From Prostheceraeus crozeri (Eukaryota; Platyhelminthes; Polycladida; Euryleptidae): 64,000 nucleotides of DNA. Positions 23,690-36,354 of this stretch are shown piece after piece (the stretch's first letter is position 1; each line of letters opens with the position of its first letter). The stretch covers positions 124,001-188,000 of the forward strand of contig CAJQUW010011299.1 in NCBI GenBank assembly GCA_907163375.1, read 5' to 3'. A program made the position numbers and the translations under genes. The notes under the pieces are model-generated. The model was given only the letters and a program-made list of their open reading frames with translations. It made no database searches and was not told where the DNA came from.

Positions 23690-25180
23690 GGTTTGCTGTC
23701 TCAATGGCAAAGAAGCCTGACTATGCAAATTGGAGTGCGGCAATTACAGAGGGATTCTCCGTCTAGAGCATGGTATGAAAGTGTTTGAGAAGGTCATACA
23801 GACGAGGTTGCGGAAGTTCGTCGACATCAATTGCCGGCAGTTTATAGTTTCCGAAGAGGGAAATCTACAACTGATGCCGTCTTCATCCTTCGACAATTGC
23901 AAGAAAAGTACAGCCAAAGGAAGAAGAAGCCCTACCATGTGTTCGTCGATCTCGAAAAGGCTTTGGACAGAGTCCTCCGGAAAATCATCGAATGTGCATT
24001 ACGCAGACAATGAGTTCCTGAGCGATTGGTTGCGATGGTAATGCCCAAGCATCGGAGTTAAACAACGCAAATCATGACGGTCATAGATGAGTTTGGTCTA
24101 TCGGAGGAACTGGACGTTGTCATGGGGATACAATAGAAGGTCAGCGCTTAGACCTTTACTGTTAATTACAGTGATGGGTGAAGCGTCCAAAGAGTGCTGG
24201 GGATCTGGCCCATGGGAGCTACTGCATGTTGATGATTTCGTTTTAAGGGCTACCTCCAAGCAAGAAGGATGGTTTAGAGCGGTGTAGTTTGAAGATCAAC
24301 GTGAAGAAATCCAAGGTCATGGTAACTCGGAAGAATAACGCACCAAGTCTGGAAAGTGCCATTGCTGTTGTTGCAGCAACGGAGTCGGCGCAAACTCTAT
24401 CTTCTATGTTTCCTGCGAACTGTGGTGTCATAAAAAGTGCTCCCGATTGTGATCATTTCAAGGGGTAAGGAAGTTCCGCAGTTCGAGGTGCACCGACGCT
24501 TCCCGCTCGCCCGATAATGATTCACTCAAAGTGAATGGGATCACCCTAGAAGAGGTCCAAGAATTTTGCTACTTCGGAGATGTCGTGGACTAAGAGGCAG
24601 GTGTAGAAGGAGCGGTTCAGAATCGCATCGCAGCTTCGTGGACGAAGTAGAGAGAACTGGACAGTCTTCTTACCAACTAAGATATTCCATTGAAGTGTAG
24701 AACCAAAGTGCATGAGATGTGTTTAAGATGTGTATAAGATCGATCCTCATCTATTGCGCGGAAACGTGGCCACTCAGCCTGAAGATGGTCGGGCCTCTGA
24801 GAAGTGCTGACAGAAGAATGATGAGGTGCATGGCAAATATCAGGTTGAAAGATAGGGTTTCAAGCAAGGAAGTAGCGAGACGCTGTGGCTTGCCCGAACT
24901 TACAATTCGTCTGCGGCGAAGACGTCTATGCTGGTTTGGCCATGTGAATAGGGGCACGGATGACAGAATCAGTGAAGTTTGCCACTTGCCGGTCGATCGT
25001 AGACGACCACCGGATGACCGAAAAAGACTTGGCAAGCCTGTACCAAAGAAGAGCTGGAGTCTCTAGAGGTGTCGGAAGACGTTGCTCTAGATCGCTCAAA
25101 CTGGAAACGGGTCATCGCAACTTCGTCCATCCCCGGGACCGGGAAAAAGAGACGTAAACCGAAGAAGTAAGTTTAAAGAA
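23690..25180 (+). pseudogene. LINE reverse transcriptase, second type, decayed
   Basis: RT blocks occur in order across several frames. They are CGNYRGIL followed by KVFEKVIQTRLRKFVD, then FRRGKSTTDAVFILRQLQEKY, VFVDLEKALDRV (the first catalytic Asp region) and ALRPLLLITVMGE. Next comes WELLHVDDFVL (the YADD motif altered to HVDD). The C-terminal block reads RSILIYCAETWPL, MMRCMANIRLKDRVS, LRRRRLCWFGHVNRG. The layout is that of craniofacial-development-protein-like LINE ORFs common in invertebrates. Many frameshifts and stops make it non-functional. It differs in sequence from the LINE pieces at 9.9 and 19.4 kb. Confidence 0.8.
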
Positions 25181-28100
25181 TCTGAAGGGTCTCAAACTCA
25201 GCCATGCCAAAATCATTCAATTCATCAAATTATCCTGAAGCGGAATTGTAAACTTAAAACCATCAATCTGCGATCAAATAGGTTGGAGACAAGTTCAAAG
25301 AGGGTTTTAGTAATACCCTACAAAAATTCGAGAAAGTGGATTTGGGAGACAATCCGTTGAGATGCAGTTGCAGTTGCAGCTTGCACTGGCATTTGGAACA
25401 TACAAACAGATTCAACAAATTCATTCACTGCGATTCACGAAATCTGTGCACTGGTTCAACAAGGGGATAGTCCTAGCTGAGAACATCGCATTCAGAATAT
25501 CAGTGAGCGCTTCATAATCTGACAGTGTTTGACAATCAGCGTGCTTTTCGCTGAGTCGGTAATGAATAGGCGACTGGTTGATTCAAATTTCGACGATTTT
25601 GCAATCTCCATAATAATTTGACCAGTCAGAAGAATAACATACAAATTTTGCATTAATTTTCATCTACATAGAGCTTTGAATTTGTGGGTGAATTTACCAG
25701 CGGCTTCCCTCGTTGTTGCTTTTTGGACCTCTGCAAGAGTTTATCAAAATGTTTCTGCTTCTTTTACTTTGTCATGCACACCATCAAACATTGTCTATAA
25801 TTTGCACGTAATTGGTTGGAATTGAGTGATACCGCAAGACGGGGACTTTGGACAGTTCTGAAGTTCAACTCAAATTTTTAAATTCTTTAAAGTAGAAAAA
25901 TTGGAAACAATTGACATCAAAAGTTGCATCTGCATTAGTACAACGTGTTTACCAAGAAGCACTTCTATCAAACATTTGCCACGGTATCCTTTTTTAACAA
26001 AACCGGTGAGTCAAAGTCACCCCGGGATGAGGTGACTTTGGGCACTCGATAAAATAGAACAGATTGCCATGAAATATCGACATGAAACACTTTTATTTTG
26101 CAGTGTACTACAAAAGTGAGTTCGGAATGTTCAGTCACACATAACATCATGCTTCTTTTAACTCATGCTCAACGTCGTCTTATTGAAAAAAATCGCATTA
26201 CCGAGTGTCCGAGTCAATTTCAATGATTTAGTTTGAAGAATTTGTACCGTTCCGTGAGATGAATTGTCGCACCTTGTGCGTTGCCTACTGGCCTTAATGT
26301 AAGCCTCAAGGATTATCTTGTGCGCATCTAACCCGACTCAAATTTGGATCTAAGAGGATGCTAGTCGATTTTAATAAAGCTTGCATAAATATAATACGAA
26401 GTATGAATTCATTAGACAGCTTCACACGGATGTATTGACAACAGCAGTTGCCAATGATCGCACTGCCTTCTTAACATTAACAGTAATCCATTACCTTGGC
26501 TTATTTTCTTCAATTCAATATCATTCAATTCCGAATAAATAGATATAAGGGTTTGATGGTGAGCGTGGCAAAGTAAAAGAAACATACATTTGACTAGGTC
26601 CAAAATGCAACAACGATGGAAACTGCTACGATAAATTCAATCATAAATTCAAGGCTCAACGTGGATGAAAATGTCTTCAAAAATTTGCATGCATTGTACT
26701 TTTCTTCTGACTGATCTAGTTGTTTTGGGGATTCGAATCAAGTAGTCGCTTATTTATCAACAAGTTAACGGAATGTACACTGTTTGTCAACAAGCATTGA
26801 CTGAATATGGAAGCACTCACAACATAATCAATCATCAAAATTCCTTTTTCTTATTACACACAATATGAAATGCGATGATACTATGATGCATTTGCATGCT
26901 GCCATAGGTCAGGTAGTTACCAGAGAACATCCTGAATTGCATCTCGCTACCTTTTATCTGTCAACACTTGATTGTAAATTGTGATTTTCATTCTCAATAT
27001 AAACACTATTCTATTCTATCTTTAAGAAAAATTAGACCTACAAGATAAAATTCAAAGAAAGCCTATTTGATAAAATACTAGTATCAAAGAAGCAATAAAG
27101 CTAAGGAATGAACATCTGCGACGATTCAAGAACCGCTGAAACCATGCAAGTAGCAAAAGTCAATGTCTGATTCCATTATTGAATAGAAAATATATGCTTT
27201 ATGGCTTTAGTTGCCCTAGTAAGTGCAGTCATGTCGGCACCTCTGCTGTCCAAAGTCACCCCAAATTGCCCATTTTAAGTGGGATGACTATGGACAGGCA
27301 TTTTGCTATACTTGTGATCACTATTCTAGGAAATGCAATAGACTCAAACCATACTTTAGGCAATTCTCATGCATGCTACACTAAGATTCTACATTTTATG
27401 ACAATCACATGTGAAATAGATGTGCCATTTTTTAAAGTACATTTTTGGAATGATTTGTAATGTACTTTATAAGTTGAAAATTTTATAACATATGAAATCT
27501 TATGAGAGCATCAAACGCCATGCAAAAATAGCTTGTGCAACCATACTAGTTTATTCCACAACGACTAAATTGTTCTGAAACCATTTGAAAGCAGCAACGT
27601 GGTGTAATGGACAGATTTTGATTATATCCAAAGACACCCCGCTGTGCATAGTCAGCACATCTTACGGTACCGGCATTGAATTGAAAAAAGCCATGCTATT
27701 GGATTACTGTTAATATCGAAAAAGTATAATGTGAGCACTGTTTACTACTGGCGTCAATACATCCGTCTGAAACTGTTCAATGAATTCATAGTTTGTATAT
27801 TATTTTTACAAGCTATAATCAAATCGACATGAGTTCCCTTAGATCTATATCAGTCGTGCTAGATGCTCACAAGTCAATTCTCTTGGCCTACATTTAGGCC
27901 TATAGGCCATATGTAAAAGGCGCGACAAAAATTCCTCAAACTAACGCCTTGGAATTTGATCACCATTGCTAACTCCAATTAGACCTGTGTGAAGAGATCA
28001 AAAGAAAGCATAATGATATGAATGAATGAACATTCCAAACTCACTTTATACACAAGAAAATAGAAGTGCTTCTTGTCGATGACCTCATAACAGCTTGCAC

Positions 28101-29621
28101 TATGTCATCGCGAATGTCCAAAGTCACCGCATCCCGGGGTGAAATTGCACAGGTTATTTTTCTAGAAAGCAATTGCCGCAAATAATGTCTGATAGTTGTG
28201 ATTATTGGTAAACTTGATGCAGCCTGCCCACTAGAGCAGATGCAAGTTTTGATATCAAATAATGATAGCTTTTCCCATTTTAGGATATCAAAGATTTGTG
28301 TTCAGCTTCAAAATTGTAAAAAGACATGCCGCCGCAAAGGATGTATGTGCAAGAGAAGAGAAGCTTTGTACTAGTACAACGCGGTTGCGATTTACAAAAG
28401 GGGTAGACAGGTTAAGTGTGAAGGCATAATAGTGCAGACATTCTTTTCAGAAGGGATTTAGTCGGTGCTCCGGTGGTCAAAGTCAAAAAAACACAAGAAT
28501 TCTTATTAGTATGTACCTAGATAGTGGCACTTAGCGAGTCCTCAGTCTGCGTTTATGCGATTATTTCTCAACCCTGACACACTAAATGCATCAAGTCATG
28601 CTTGCAAGTCACGTACATTGAAGTCTTCAAACACTCGCACTCTCATCTCTAATTCTGTTTGAAGTAGTTCACTTAGCTTAGAAGCAGCGATCCTAAAAAC
28701 TCATACTCGAGACTAAAAGACGCAATAGTCAGCATTCTTTCACATAGAAAATCATTGATTGTGGCCGCAGCTAATCCGGTGCCACTACTGCCACATTGCT
28801 GGAGCCTGATCAGTAACATTTTTCAACCGAGTGCAATCAGCTGATGTTGAATGATTGTAAACAATCAGTATAACAGACACTTTTTTTAGAATTGTGCTTT
28901 TAGTTGATCTTATAAAAATTTGTGAGAACAAACACATGTCAGACTTATCCACATCTGTCTACATAATTCTGACTTGCTTTCTACAATTTATCAATCCTCA
29001 TCTGGTTTCAAATTAAAGCGCACCTTAAAAATAAAGAATATTCCAACAGAAAGTTTCAATCTGTAGGGTAGCGTCAAACATATTTGTATTTCACGCTGAC
29101 TTGTATAACGTTTATCGAAAATCAACACATTCCATACCTCATCGATCAAAAAAAACATGCCTCATGTCATGTATTCCAAAGATGCAACAACACTGAGGTT
29201 GTGAATTAAATTGCTCACGTAAATAATTGTCGAAGTATAGAGTTGACCAAATTTTGAATGGGTGCATTGAAATGTGTGACATTTGCGAAATTATGCAGGA
29301 AGCATAGGTTGAGGACCTAACATAGACATCGGATTACATCATTATCCTAATTGCTCGTCAGGGTTTCATTGAAATTTCTTATTTTATCATCAATCTCCAA
29401 GGTTCTAGAGAGCACGAAATCGCGCTGCAGATGATTGCCAAATTCAGGCATATATCCTTGAGACATTCCCCAGAGACAGTTAAATCTCAGTAATAGTACA
29501 ACTCTGAATGAATTTTTGAGAATGCATTTCATTGTTTGTATCGCTAATTTATGACATCTACAAGTTCATGTAACATTTTGACCTTCATCAGCTGTAAACT
29601 TCCTTCAGGCTGTCATCCAGA
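25181..29621. other. No gene recognised; dispersed ACTTTGGACA motifs
   Basis: Over 4 kb of AT-rich sequence without a convincing coding frame. The motif TGTCCAAAGTCACCCC or its complement recurs near 25,845, 26,015, 27,250 and 28,113. This suggests ends of decayed non-autonomous DNA transposons. At 26,015-26,041 it forms a local palindrome around CCCGGGATGAGG. Confidence 0.45.
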
Positions 29622-29627
29622 ATGCCG
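29622..29627 (+). CDS. ARPC3: Candidate ARPC3 coding exon 1 (Met-Pro)
   Basis: The secure exon 2 starts with the codon for Ala3 (AYHSEF), so exon 1 must end ATG CCN followed by GT. At 29622 the sequence reads ATGCCG|GTAAGG, an exact fit with a consensus donor in phase 0, and in other animals this exon also encodes only Met-Pro. No other ATGCCN-GT was noticed between here and exon 2. The resulting intron would be 13.5 kb, most of it a Ty3/gypsy insertion. Six coding bases are weak evidence, so a different upstream exon cannot be excluded. Confidence 0.5.
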
Positions 29628-29766
29628 GTAAGGAATACTGTATTTATGATATATTGTGCACCAAGGAATAGATAAGATAAGATATATGAATCCATGCACA
29701 CATCTGAAGAATTAGATTTGATCGTAAGACAGCGTAGCTGCTATGTTGTGTTAGCAGGCATAGCTG

Positions 29767-30871
29767 TGAAACAAACGCGTTAATGAACGATTGTTATTTA
29801 GGTTATTACTTACCGATACTGGAAGGTCCTGCGTATTGGTAGCGTGGCCCTGAAGATACCGCTAGAGAATGGCACCAATCCCCAATATTTGAGTTACGCC
29901 CAAACTTAGTGAAGCCTATAGATGTAACCCATAGTGTATCGATTTCCACCTCCAAGCCGATACTAGGAATATCCACCAATGCGAATGCAACTAGCAATCT
30001 CAAGGACCAGTTACACCCAAACTTAGGAAAGTCTATAGGTGCAACTAAGGAATATCAATTCACCACTAATTCAATAACTTATAGAAATGTCCGCCAGTCA
30101 GAATCTAACTATCAATTCCAATGACTAGTTACACCCAAACTAAGAAAAGTCTATAGGTGCAAACTAAGGAATATCAATTCACAACTAATTCAATAACTTA
30201 TGGAAATGTCCACCGGTCAGAATCCAACATCAATTCCAATGACTAATTACACACCCAAACTCAGAAGAGTCTATAGGTGCAAACTAAGGAATATCAATTC
30301 ACAACTAATTCAACAACTTATGGAAATGTCCGCCAGACAGAATCCAACTATTAATTCCAATGACTGGCCTAGTTACACCCAAACTTAGAAGAGTCTATAG
30401 GTATAAAACTATCAATCAAGTCCGACGGAATTTATTTTATGATCTCTATATCATGTATATTTATTATCCTATTATATGTTATCCATTCGTGAGAAGGAGA
30501 GCATAATCAACTATAATTCTACAGACTTACTTACTCATTTACTTATCCTTCATAGGAAATAGGTTCATAACTCACCAATAGATTTTGCTTGCACGAACAC
30601 AACCTTAAGTCTCTCACACAAGCGAAACTACTGCACGGAGCTTACTCCTAAATCCAAAATTCAAATTTCATTTCAAATCTTAATTTACAATATTCTTATT
30701 GGTCCACAACTACAGTGTGGACACTTCCTATTGGTTAAAAATTTACTTAAATCATTTCGAAAACTAATCTAATTAATTTAATATCCAACCGTTATATTCC
30801 TATACTTAAAACACATGCTGAGTTCAAACAAAAATAAACAACTAGTAACTAATTTAATATGGACCGTTATA
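29767..30871 (-). repeat. 3' LTR (left copy)
   Basis: 1105 bp, nearly identical to 37651-38748. It contains about four tandem units of roughly 120 bp (29,890-30,400), each with GTTACACCCAAACT, GTCTATAGGTGCAA and AATATCAATTCAC. In element orientation the LTR starts TATAACGG next to the polypurine tract and ends GTTTCA. Confidence 0.93.
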
Positions 30872-30888
30872 CTTCTCTTCTCCCCCCC
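30872..30888 (-). other. Polypurine tract
   Basis: On the minus strand this reads GGGGGGGAGAAGAGAAG and abuts the 3' LTR. This is the expected primer for plus-strand DNA synthesis and fixes the LTR edge. Confidence 0.85.
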
Positions 30889-31090
30889 ACGAAGAAGAAT
30901 CGACCAGATTCTCATCACAAATACTATCATATATTTTCGGTTTTTATCGTCCGAAGAATGCACGATTTTAAGAATATTTTATTTTCTAGGTTATTACATA
31001 ACATTCAAGGACAATTCCAGGATAATAAAGGATATTCCAGGACATTCCCAGACTGCGGTTACCTAAAGTCCGTAAAAATCATAATGTAGA

Positions 31091-32125
31091 CTATAGCGGG
31101 AATACTCTTCGAAAATTTTGTTCAACTATATCACGCAGAGTATTCTCCGCTATGCTCCGGCGCAAGGAGATCCTCGAAATGACAGAATCAGTTCTGGTCG
31201 GATACCGTGCTAAGTGCGGTGCGTCGGTTTCTACAAGCAACCGTTCTATTGGTATCGCTCGCAGAGTCTGATTCTTCGGATCATTTCGCCTATTGGGATC
31301 ACTGTCCACTAGAATCGGAGCGACTGAAAAGTACATTCGCGGGAAGTAGTCGGCGAACGATCGTACTATATGCCGGCCAACGAACGTGCAATGTAAAATC
31401 ATTTTTACATTGCTGTTCACCGTATATAGGAGAACCTCGGCCAAGCGTTGATGTGCCTCGTCTTCTCCCCACTCCCTCTCTCTGCAATGCAGGATCAGGG
31501 GCAGATGGAGTTCCTCGGCCAATTGTGCTTGATCCGCTAAGGCGTGGCACTGGATATCGAGTGAGATGTTCCACTTCATATCCAGGCCAGTCTCACCGAT
31601 CGCGCGGACATTTCCCCGTTCCCGGATATGTCTTCTCAGTCTGGCTTCCAAGGTTGGTGACCAATCCTGAGCATGGCGAGGATGAAGGCCCAAGGATAGG
31701 AGAATATAGACTTCAGGAAAATCTTCCTGAATGTCACTTTCTCCCCACAAGGAAACCTTATCCCTGATGTCTACCATGGCAGACATCAATGAGATCTCGT
31801 TGTGCCATCTCATTCAAGGGTACCATTCTGTCTCAGCTCTCCGACAACTATCAAATAGGTGGATATGCGAATCACACCTCCAAATCGCACGCGGACTATC
31901 GTCGATCTGATTCGCGATAGCCGGTGGTAGACGTCTCTTGACCCTCGGTGAGATCCGCTCTACATCTCCTTCGGGGTCTTGCCTTTCCAGGGATAGCTTC
32001 CGCCCCGGCAAACAGATATAGATGGTCTGATGATAGGAATCCAGAAGATTCCCACGGTCAGACCGCCCATCCGCTGGCGACGCTTCTTGCCCCCTGTCCG
32101 ACAGACTCCATGAGATCAGGATCGA
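31091..32125 (-). CDS. TatD-family metal-dependent nuclease ORF inside the retrotransposon (one in-frame TGA)
   Basis: A single minus-strand frame runs from after the TGA at 32128-32126 to the TAG at 31093-31091. It is broken once by TGA at 31816-31814. All motifs expected for the TatD metal site are present in order: CDSHIHLFD (HxH, near 31,867), GLHPRH, AIGETGLD (Glu, near 31,594), LILHCRE (His), MILHCTFVG (His) and LLVETDAPH (Asp). The C-terminal VEQNFRRVF is also typical. The catalytic part is about 290 residues, full length for the family, with a basic leader (SPRVKRRLPPA). No ATG lies in frame before HxH, so it may be expressed by splicing or as part of a longer product. TatD proteins are TIM-barrel DNases/RNases; the closest animal type would be TATDN2-like. 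GC content here looks higher than in pol and the LTRs. I do not know such an ORF as a standard part of Ty3/gypsy elements. Confidence 0.85.
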
Positions 32126-32600
32126 TCAACCCCCCTGGCCTCTTCCTCACTGACACTGACTACGTTCACCGAACCGATAACCTCCTTCTCACTTTCCTCT
32201 CTTCAACTTATCCTGGCGTGCTCTCATTTTTTTTTGGTTTCTGACCTGCTTTGGTTCGAGGTTTTCCTTCTCTAGGTCTCGGTGAGTACGATATAATTTC
32301 AAAGCTTGCCTAGCGGGAATTGACCAGTGATTAGCGAGACTCTCAATCTTATTCCCATAGTCCTCCATCTGATGTTCATTGGCCTCTTAAAGTGGCCTCT
32401 ATAGTCGCTTGGTTAATAACGGGCATCTTTCTCTCATCCTACTGATGTCAGGTTTTTGTGGCATGTCAATACTTACGAGTAAATATTCCACGACGGCGTC
32501 TTTGCGATTCATATTCTGAACAAGAAAGAACATTTATTTCTACTTCCGCTCGCGATTTCGGGTACATCATCACTACGTAATTACGTATCTAGTGTCGTAA
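32126..32600 (-). other. Spacer between pol and the TatD-like ORF
   Basis: Broken basic and acidic frames occur on the minus strand: KPRTKAGQKPKK, KRGK and SVSEEEARG. They could be a disordered N-terminal extension of the TatD-like protein in other frames. No known domain was recognised. Confidence 0.35.
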
Positions 32601-35600
32601 AAACTTATCATCCTCACTTGTAGATAATATATCATTTCCGTCTTGATTGATGATTTCTGTCTCATTTATATCTATTTCTTCTCCAATTCGTCATTGTAAA
32701 CATAGTTTCTTGTTGAGATTCTGACCAGGGTTTTAGTCTGTCTAACATTAAACTACCTAATACTTTTCTTCCATGTTTAATTTCACGTATTAGGTAGGTA
32801 TCATCTGAATATTTCTTTCTCTACTTTCCATGGTCCCAGTCCAAGGTCTTGTAAATAATTCCTAACTTTTTCCTTCATGTTAGCGGTTTCTCAGAAACAT
32901 TACCTTGTCTCCTACCTCGTATCGTTGGTCACTTGTCGCTTTTTTACAATCATAATTACTGTTTTTGAATTTGATGCTGTCTAGTGCATTATTAGCTGTT
33001 GCGTCCCAAATATTCATCAATGTCTCTTGCAAATCATAAACATGTTCTGAGGTCTCCTTTTCCGATACTGTCTGATAGTCCAAGTTCCGAAATCAACTGG
33101 TAATCTCATTTCTCTACCAATAGATTGCTGCGGAAGGGGAAAATCCCGTTGTTACAATGTGTACTAGATCTATATGCCCACAGACAATATGATAATGTTA
33201 AGTCCCAGTTTTCTCTATCAGATTCTTCATGTGACATCATCATTTGTTTTCACAGTTCTGTTGAATCTCTCTACTCCACCATTCCCCTGAGGATGGAACG
33301 ATGTCGTTCTTGACTTCATCATTCCCACCAGGTTTACACAGTTCGCTAAATAATTTTGATTCGAATTCTTTTCCTTGATCACTATGTATTCGATCAGGAA
33401 CTCCATGACGACCAAATCCATTCTCGTAAAAGTGCTTGAGCTACAGTTAAACTAGTTTTATCTGGTATTGCAATAGCTTCTGCCCATTTAGTAAAAAGGT
33501 CAACCATCGTCAATATATATTTATTACCTCGCTTAGTTTTGCGTAGAGGTCCCACTAAATCAATCTCGATACACTCCATAGGTTTTCCGACCACGATAGG
33601 TGTCATTGGAGTTCTGATTTTTTGGTATTGGTTCCTTTGAAAGTAACGCATATCTCGCAATCATTCAGAAATGTTGAGACATCGTCGCGTATATTTGGCC
33701 ACCAAAATCTTGTTCGTAATTTGTGATATGTTTTGTCTCGACCTAAATGTGAGGATCCCACATCACTGTGACATTTTTGTATCATTTTCAGTCTTTCTTC
33801 TTTTGGAACTATTATTTTCTTATCTTTGCCATCTATTTTATATAGAATATCATCTTCCACAATTAGCATTTCCCATAATTTCATTATTTGTTTGATTTCT
33901 TGGGTACAATTTTCTAATCGTTTAGAAGATGGTTTGTCGTTCGAATTTCGGTTCTTAACCCATGAAATTATTTGTGCGAGATCTGTATCCTCCTTAGTTC
34001 TTGCTTTCATTTCTTCTATTCTGGAACCTGCTGTCCATAAGTTATAAATCATTATGTCGTCATCTTCATCCAATCTTTTAGAATTGTTCTCCGACTCGTT
34101 GGCTATTACAGTCGGAATCCTGGAGAGGCGTCAGCATTTTTATGTGAAGTGCCTGCTCTGTAGATACAATCAAAATTGAATTCTTCCATCACTTGTAGCC
34201 ACCTCGCCAAAATTCCTCTTGGTTCTTTAAAACTACGTAGCCATTCCAGAGCTTTATGATCTACCCTTGCGATAAATTTTTTTCCCGATAGGTATACATT
34301 GAAGTAATCCATAAATGTAACCAAAGCTAACATCTCCCTTTTCGTTGGTGCGTAATTGCACTGGCCCCTGTTTAAAGATTTACTGGCGTATGCTATGACT
34401 TTTTCATTGCCGTCTTCTTGAATTTGGGATAGCACAGCACCCATAGCATATCCTGAAGCATCAGTGTCTAATATAAATTTGCCGGCACCCTCTGAAAAGT
34501 CAGGCATTGTCAGAATAGGTGTAGACGTTAGTAAATTTTTTAGTTCTGTGAATGATTCTTGGCATCTTGCCGTCCATATAAATTGGCCCTCTTTTTTTGT
34601 TAATTCATTCAATGGTCGGGCTATATGTGCGAAATTCCTGATAAATCGACGGTAGTATGATGCTAACCCCAGAAATTCCCTTACTTGCCTAGCCGTGGTA
34701 GGTTTTGGCCAGTGTTTAACTTTTTCAATTTTTTCTGGATCTGTTTGATATCCCTTCTGGATTTACAATATGTCCAAGATATTTCACTGTGTCCAATCCC
34801 CATTGACATTTTTTTGTATTAAGTTGTAAATTTGATTCTCTCAGTCTCTGTAACACTAACTGAATGTCAGTTAAATGATCTTCCCACGATTTACTGAAAA
34901 TGATAATATCATCTAAATACACAAGACAAATCTTTCCGGACAAACCTCTGAGTTTGTCGTCCATCATTCGCTGAAATGTGGCTGGTGCAGAAGATAGTCC
35001 GAAGGGAAGGACATTAAATTCAAAAAGACCTTGTGGGCAAATAAATGCTGATTTCTGTTTGTCGTTTTCTGCTAGGGGTATCTGCCAATAGCCCGATTTT
35101 AGATCTAAAACGGAAAAATGTTTGGCTCCACACATGGCATCCAGTGCGGTGTCAACTCTGGGTAAAGGATATGAATCATATTCACAGGACCTGATTCAAT
35201 TTTCTGAAATCTACACAGAACCTTAGAGTGCCGTCTTTTTTTTGAACTAGCACAATAGGACTCGCCCATGGACTGTTGCTGTAGGATATGACGCCATGTT
35301 GTAGCATTTCTTCAATTTGTTTATCGACTTCGGCTCTTTGATATGGAGGAATTCGTCTGCACGGTTGTCTTACAGGTTTCTGCGTATTTGTATTTATTTT
35401 GTGTTCTACTCCGATGGCTCGTCCCAGAGGTTTCCCTTCTTCCATAAAAATATCATAGTATTCTGAAAGCAATTCATTGAGTTGTGACATTTCCTTCACG
35501 TTTAACCTGGCGTTTTGGTTCACGATCGTATTAGAGTTAATATGACTTATATCTTTGTCTTCCGTTACATCACTAGATCTTGTTTGAATTCTAAATTTTC

Positions 35601-36354
35601 CATATCACATGTAGATGATATTTGTTCGAACTGACCGATGATTTGATTTTGAGAATTATGTCCTCTGTGCTGTTATTTATGACTGATATCATAATATCCT
35701 TGTTTTCTACACATGTCAGTACAGGTAATAATGAAATACCTAATTCATCGCTTTCAATCGATTGTGTTATCATTCCCGTTTTTGGTTCTATCAGTTTACC
35801 TTTAAATCTCAATCTCCCTTTCACAATGTGTTCTGTTTTTGGTTCTATTACCGTTTTATCTTCAATCCCGATTTTGATGACTTCTACTTCTTTGACATTA
35901 CGCCTTCGAAGTGGCAAAGATACTCCTGTATCCGGGAATGTCAGTATTTTAGCTTTCAGATTTATAATAGCTCCGTGATCTTCTAGACAATCCATTCCGA
36001 ATATCAACTTTGCTGACAAATTTTCAGCGACTAAAAATTTTTGTCTGATTGTACAAACTCCAAATTTACAAACTACTTCTGTCAACCCAATGAGGTGAAC
36101 TTTTTCGCCAGATGGTCCTAATAATTTGGCTGGTGGTGTAAAGGTATCATTGTTTCTTCATCTATAACATCGCGGTTACATACACAATAATCTGCACCTG
36201 TGTCTATCAAAGCTGTTATTTTATTGTCACCAATCCAAACATCCACTAAATTAATAGAGTCCCTTTTTGTGACAATACCGGCGATAGGACGGGACTCTTC
36301 TACCGCCTCATTGCGTTTCCCATGGGCAAAATCGAGCGACGTGCCCTTTTTCAA
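32601..36354 (-). pseudogene. Ty3/gypsy pol (protease, RT, RNase H, integrase), frame-broken
   Basis: Minus-strand blocks, in order: protease active site ALIDTGADYCV (36,200) and the flap-side FGMDCLEDHGAI (36,000); RT from 35523 (SPWASPIVLVQKKDGTLRFC, then VLDLKSGYWQIPL) with catalytic VYLDDIIIF near 34,915; RNase H ILDTDASGYAMGAVLSQ, KREMLAL and VDHKALEWL (34,480-34,250); integrase zinc finger HSDVGSSHLG...CEIC; catalytic core IEIDLVGPL (Asp, 33,570) and FHPQGNGGVERFNRT (Glu, 33,290); and C-terminal YEVGDKVMFL and DRLKPW. These blocks lie in alternating frames, so several one-base changes separate them. The first pol block is in the +1 frame relative to gag and overlaps its end. The domain order defines Ty3/gypsy. 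Confidence 0.9.

Noticed and set aside
31207-31767. 186-residue plus-strand frame
   Set aside because: It is antisense to the TatD-like ORF, which has recognisable motifs; the plus frame has none.
31091-32125. Bacterial contamination as source of the TatD-like gene
   Set aside because: It sits between pol and the polypurine tract/LTR of a eukaryotic retrotransposon with continuous sequence on both sides.
35622-35986. Plus-strand frames across the gypsy pol region
   Set aside because: Shadows of the minus-strand protease/RT coding region.
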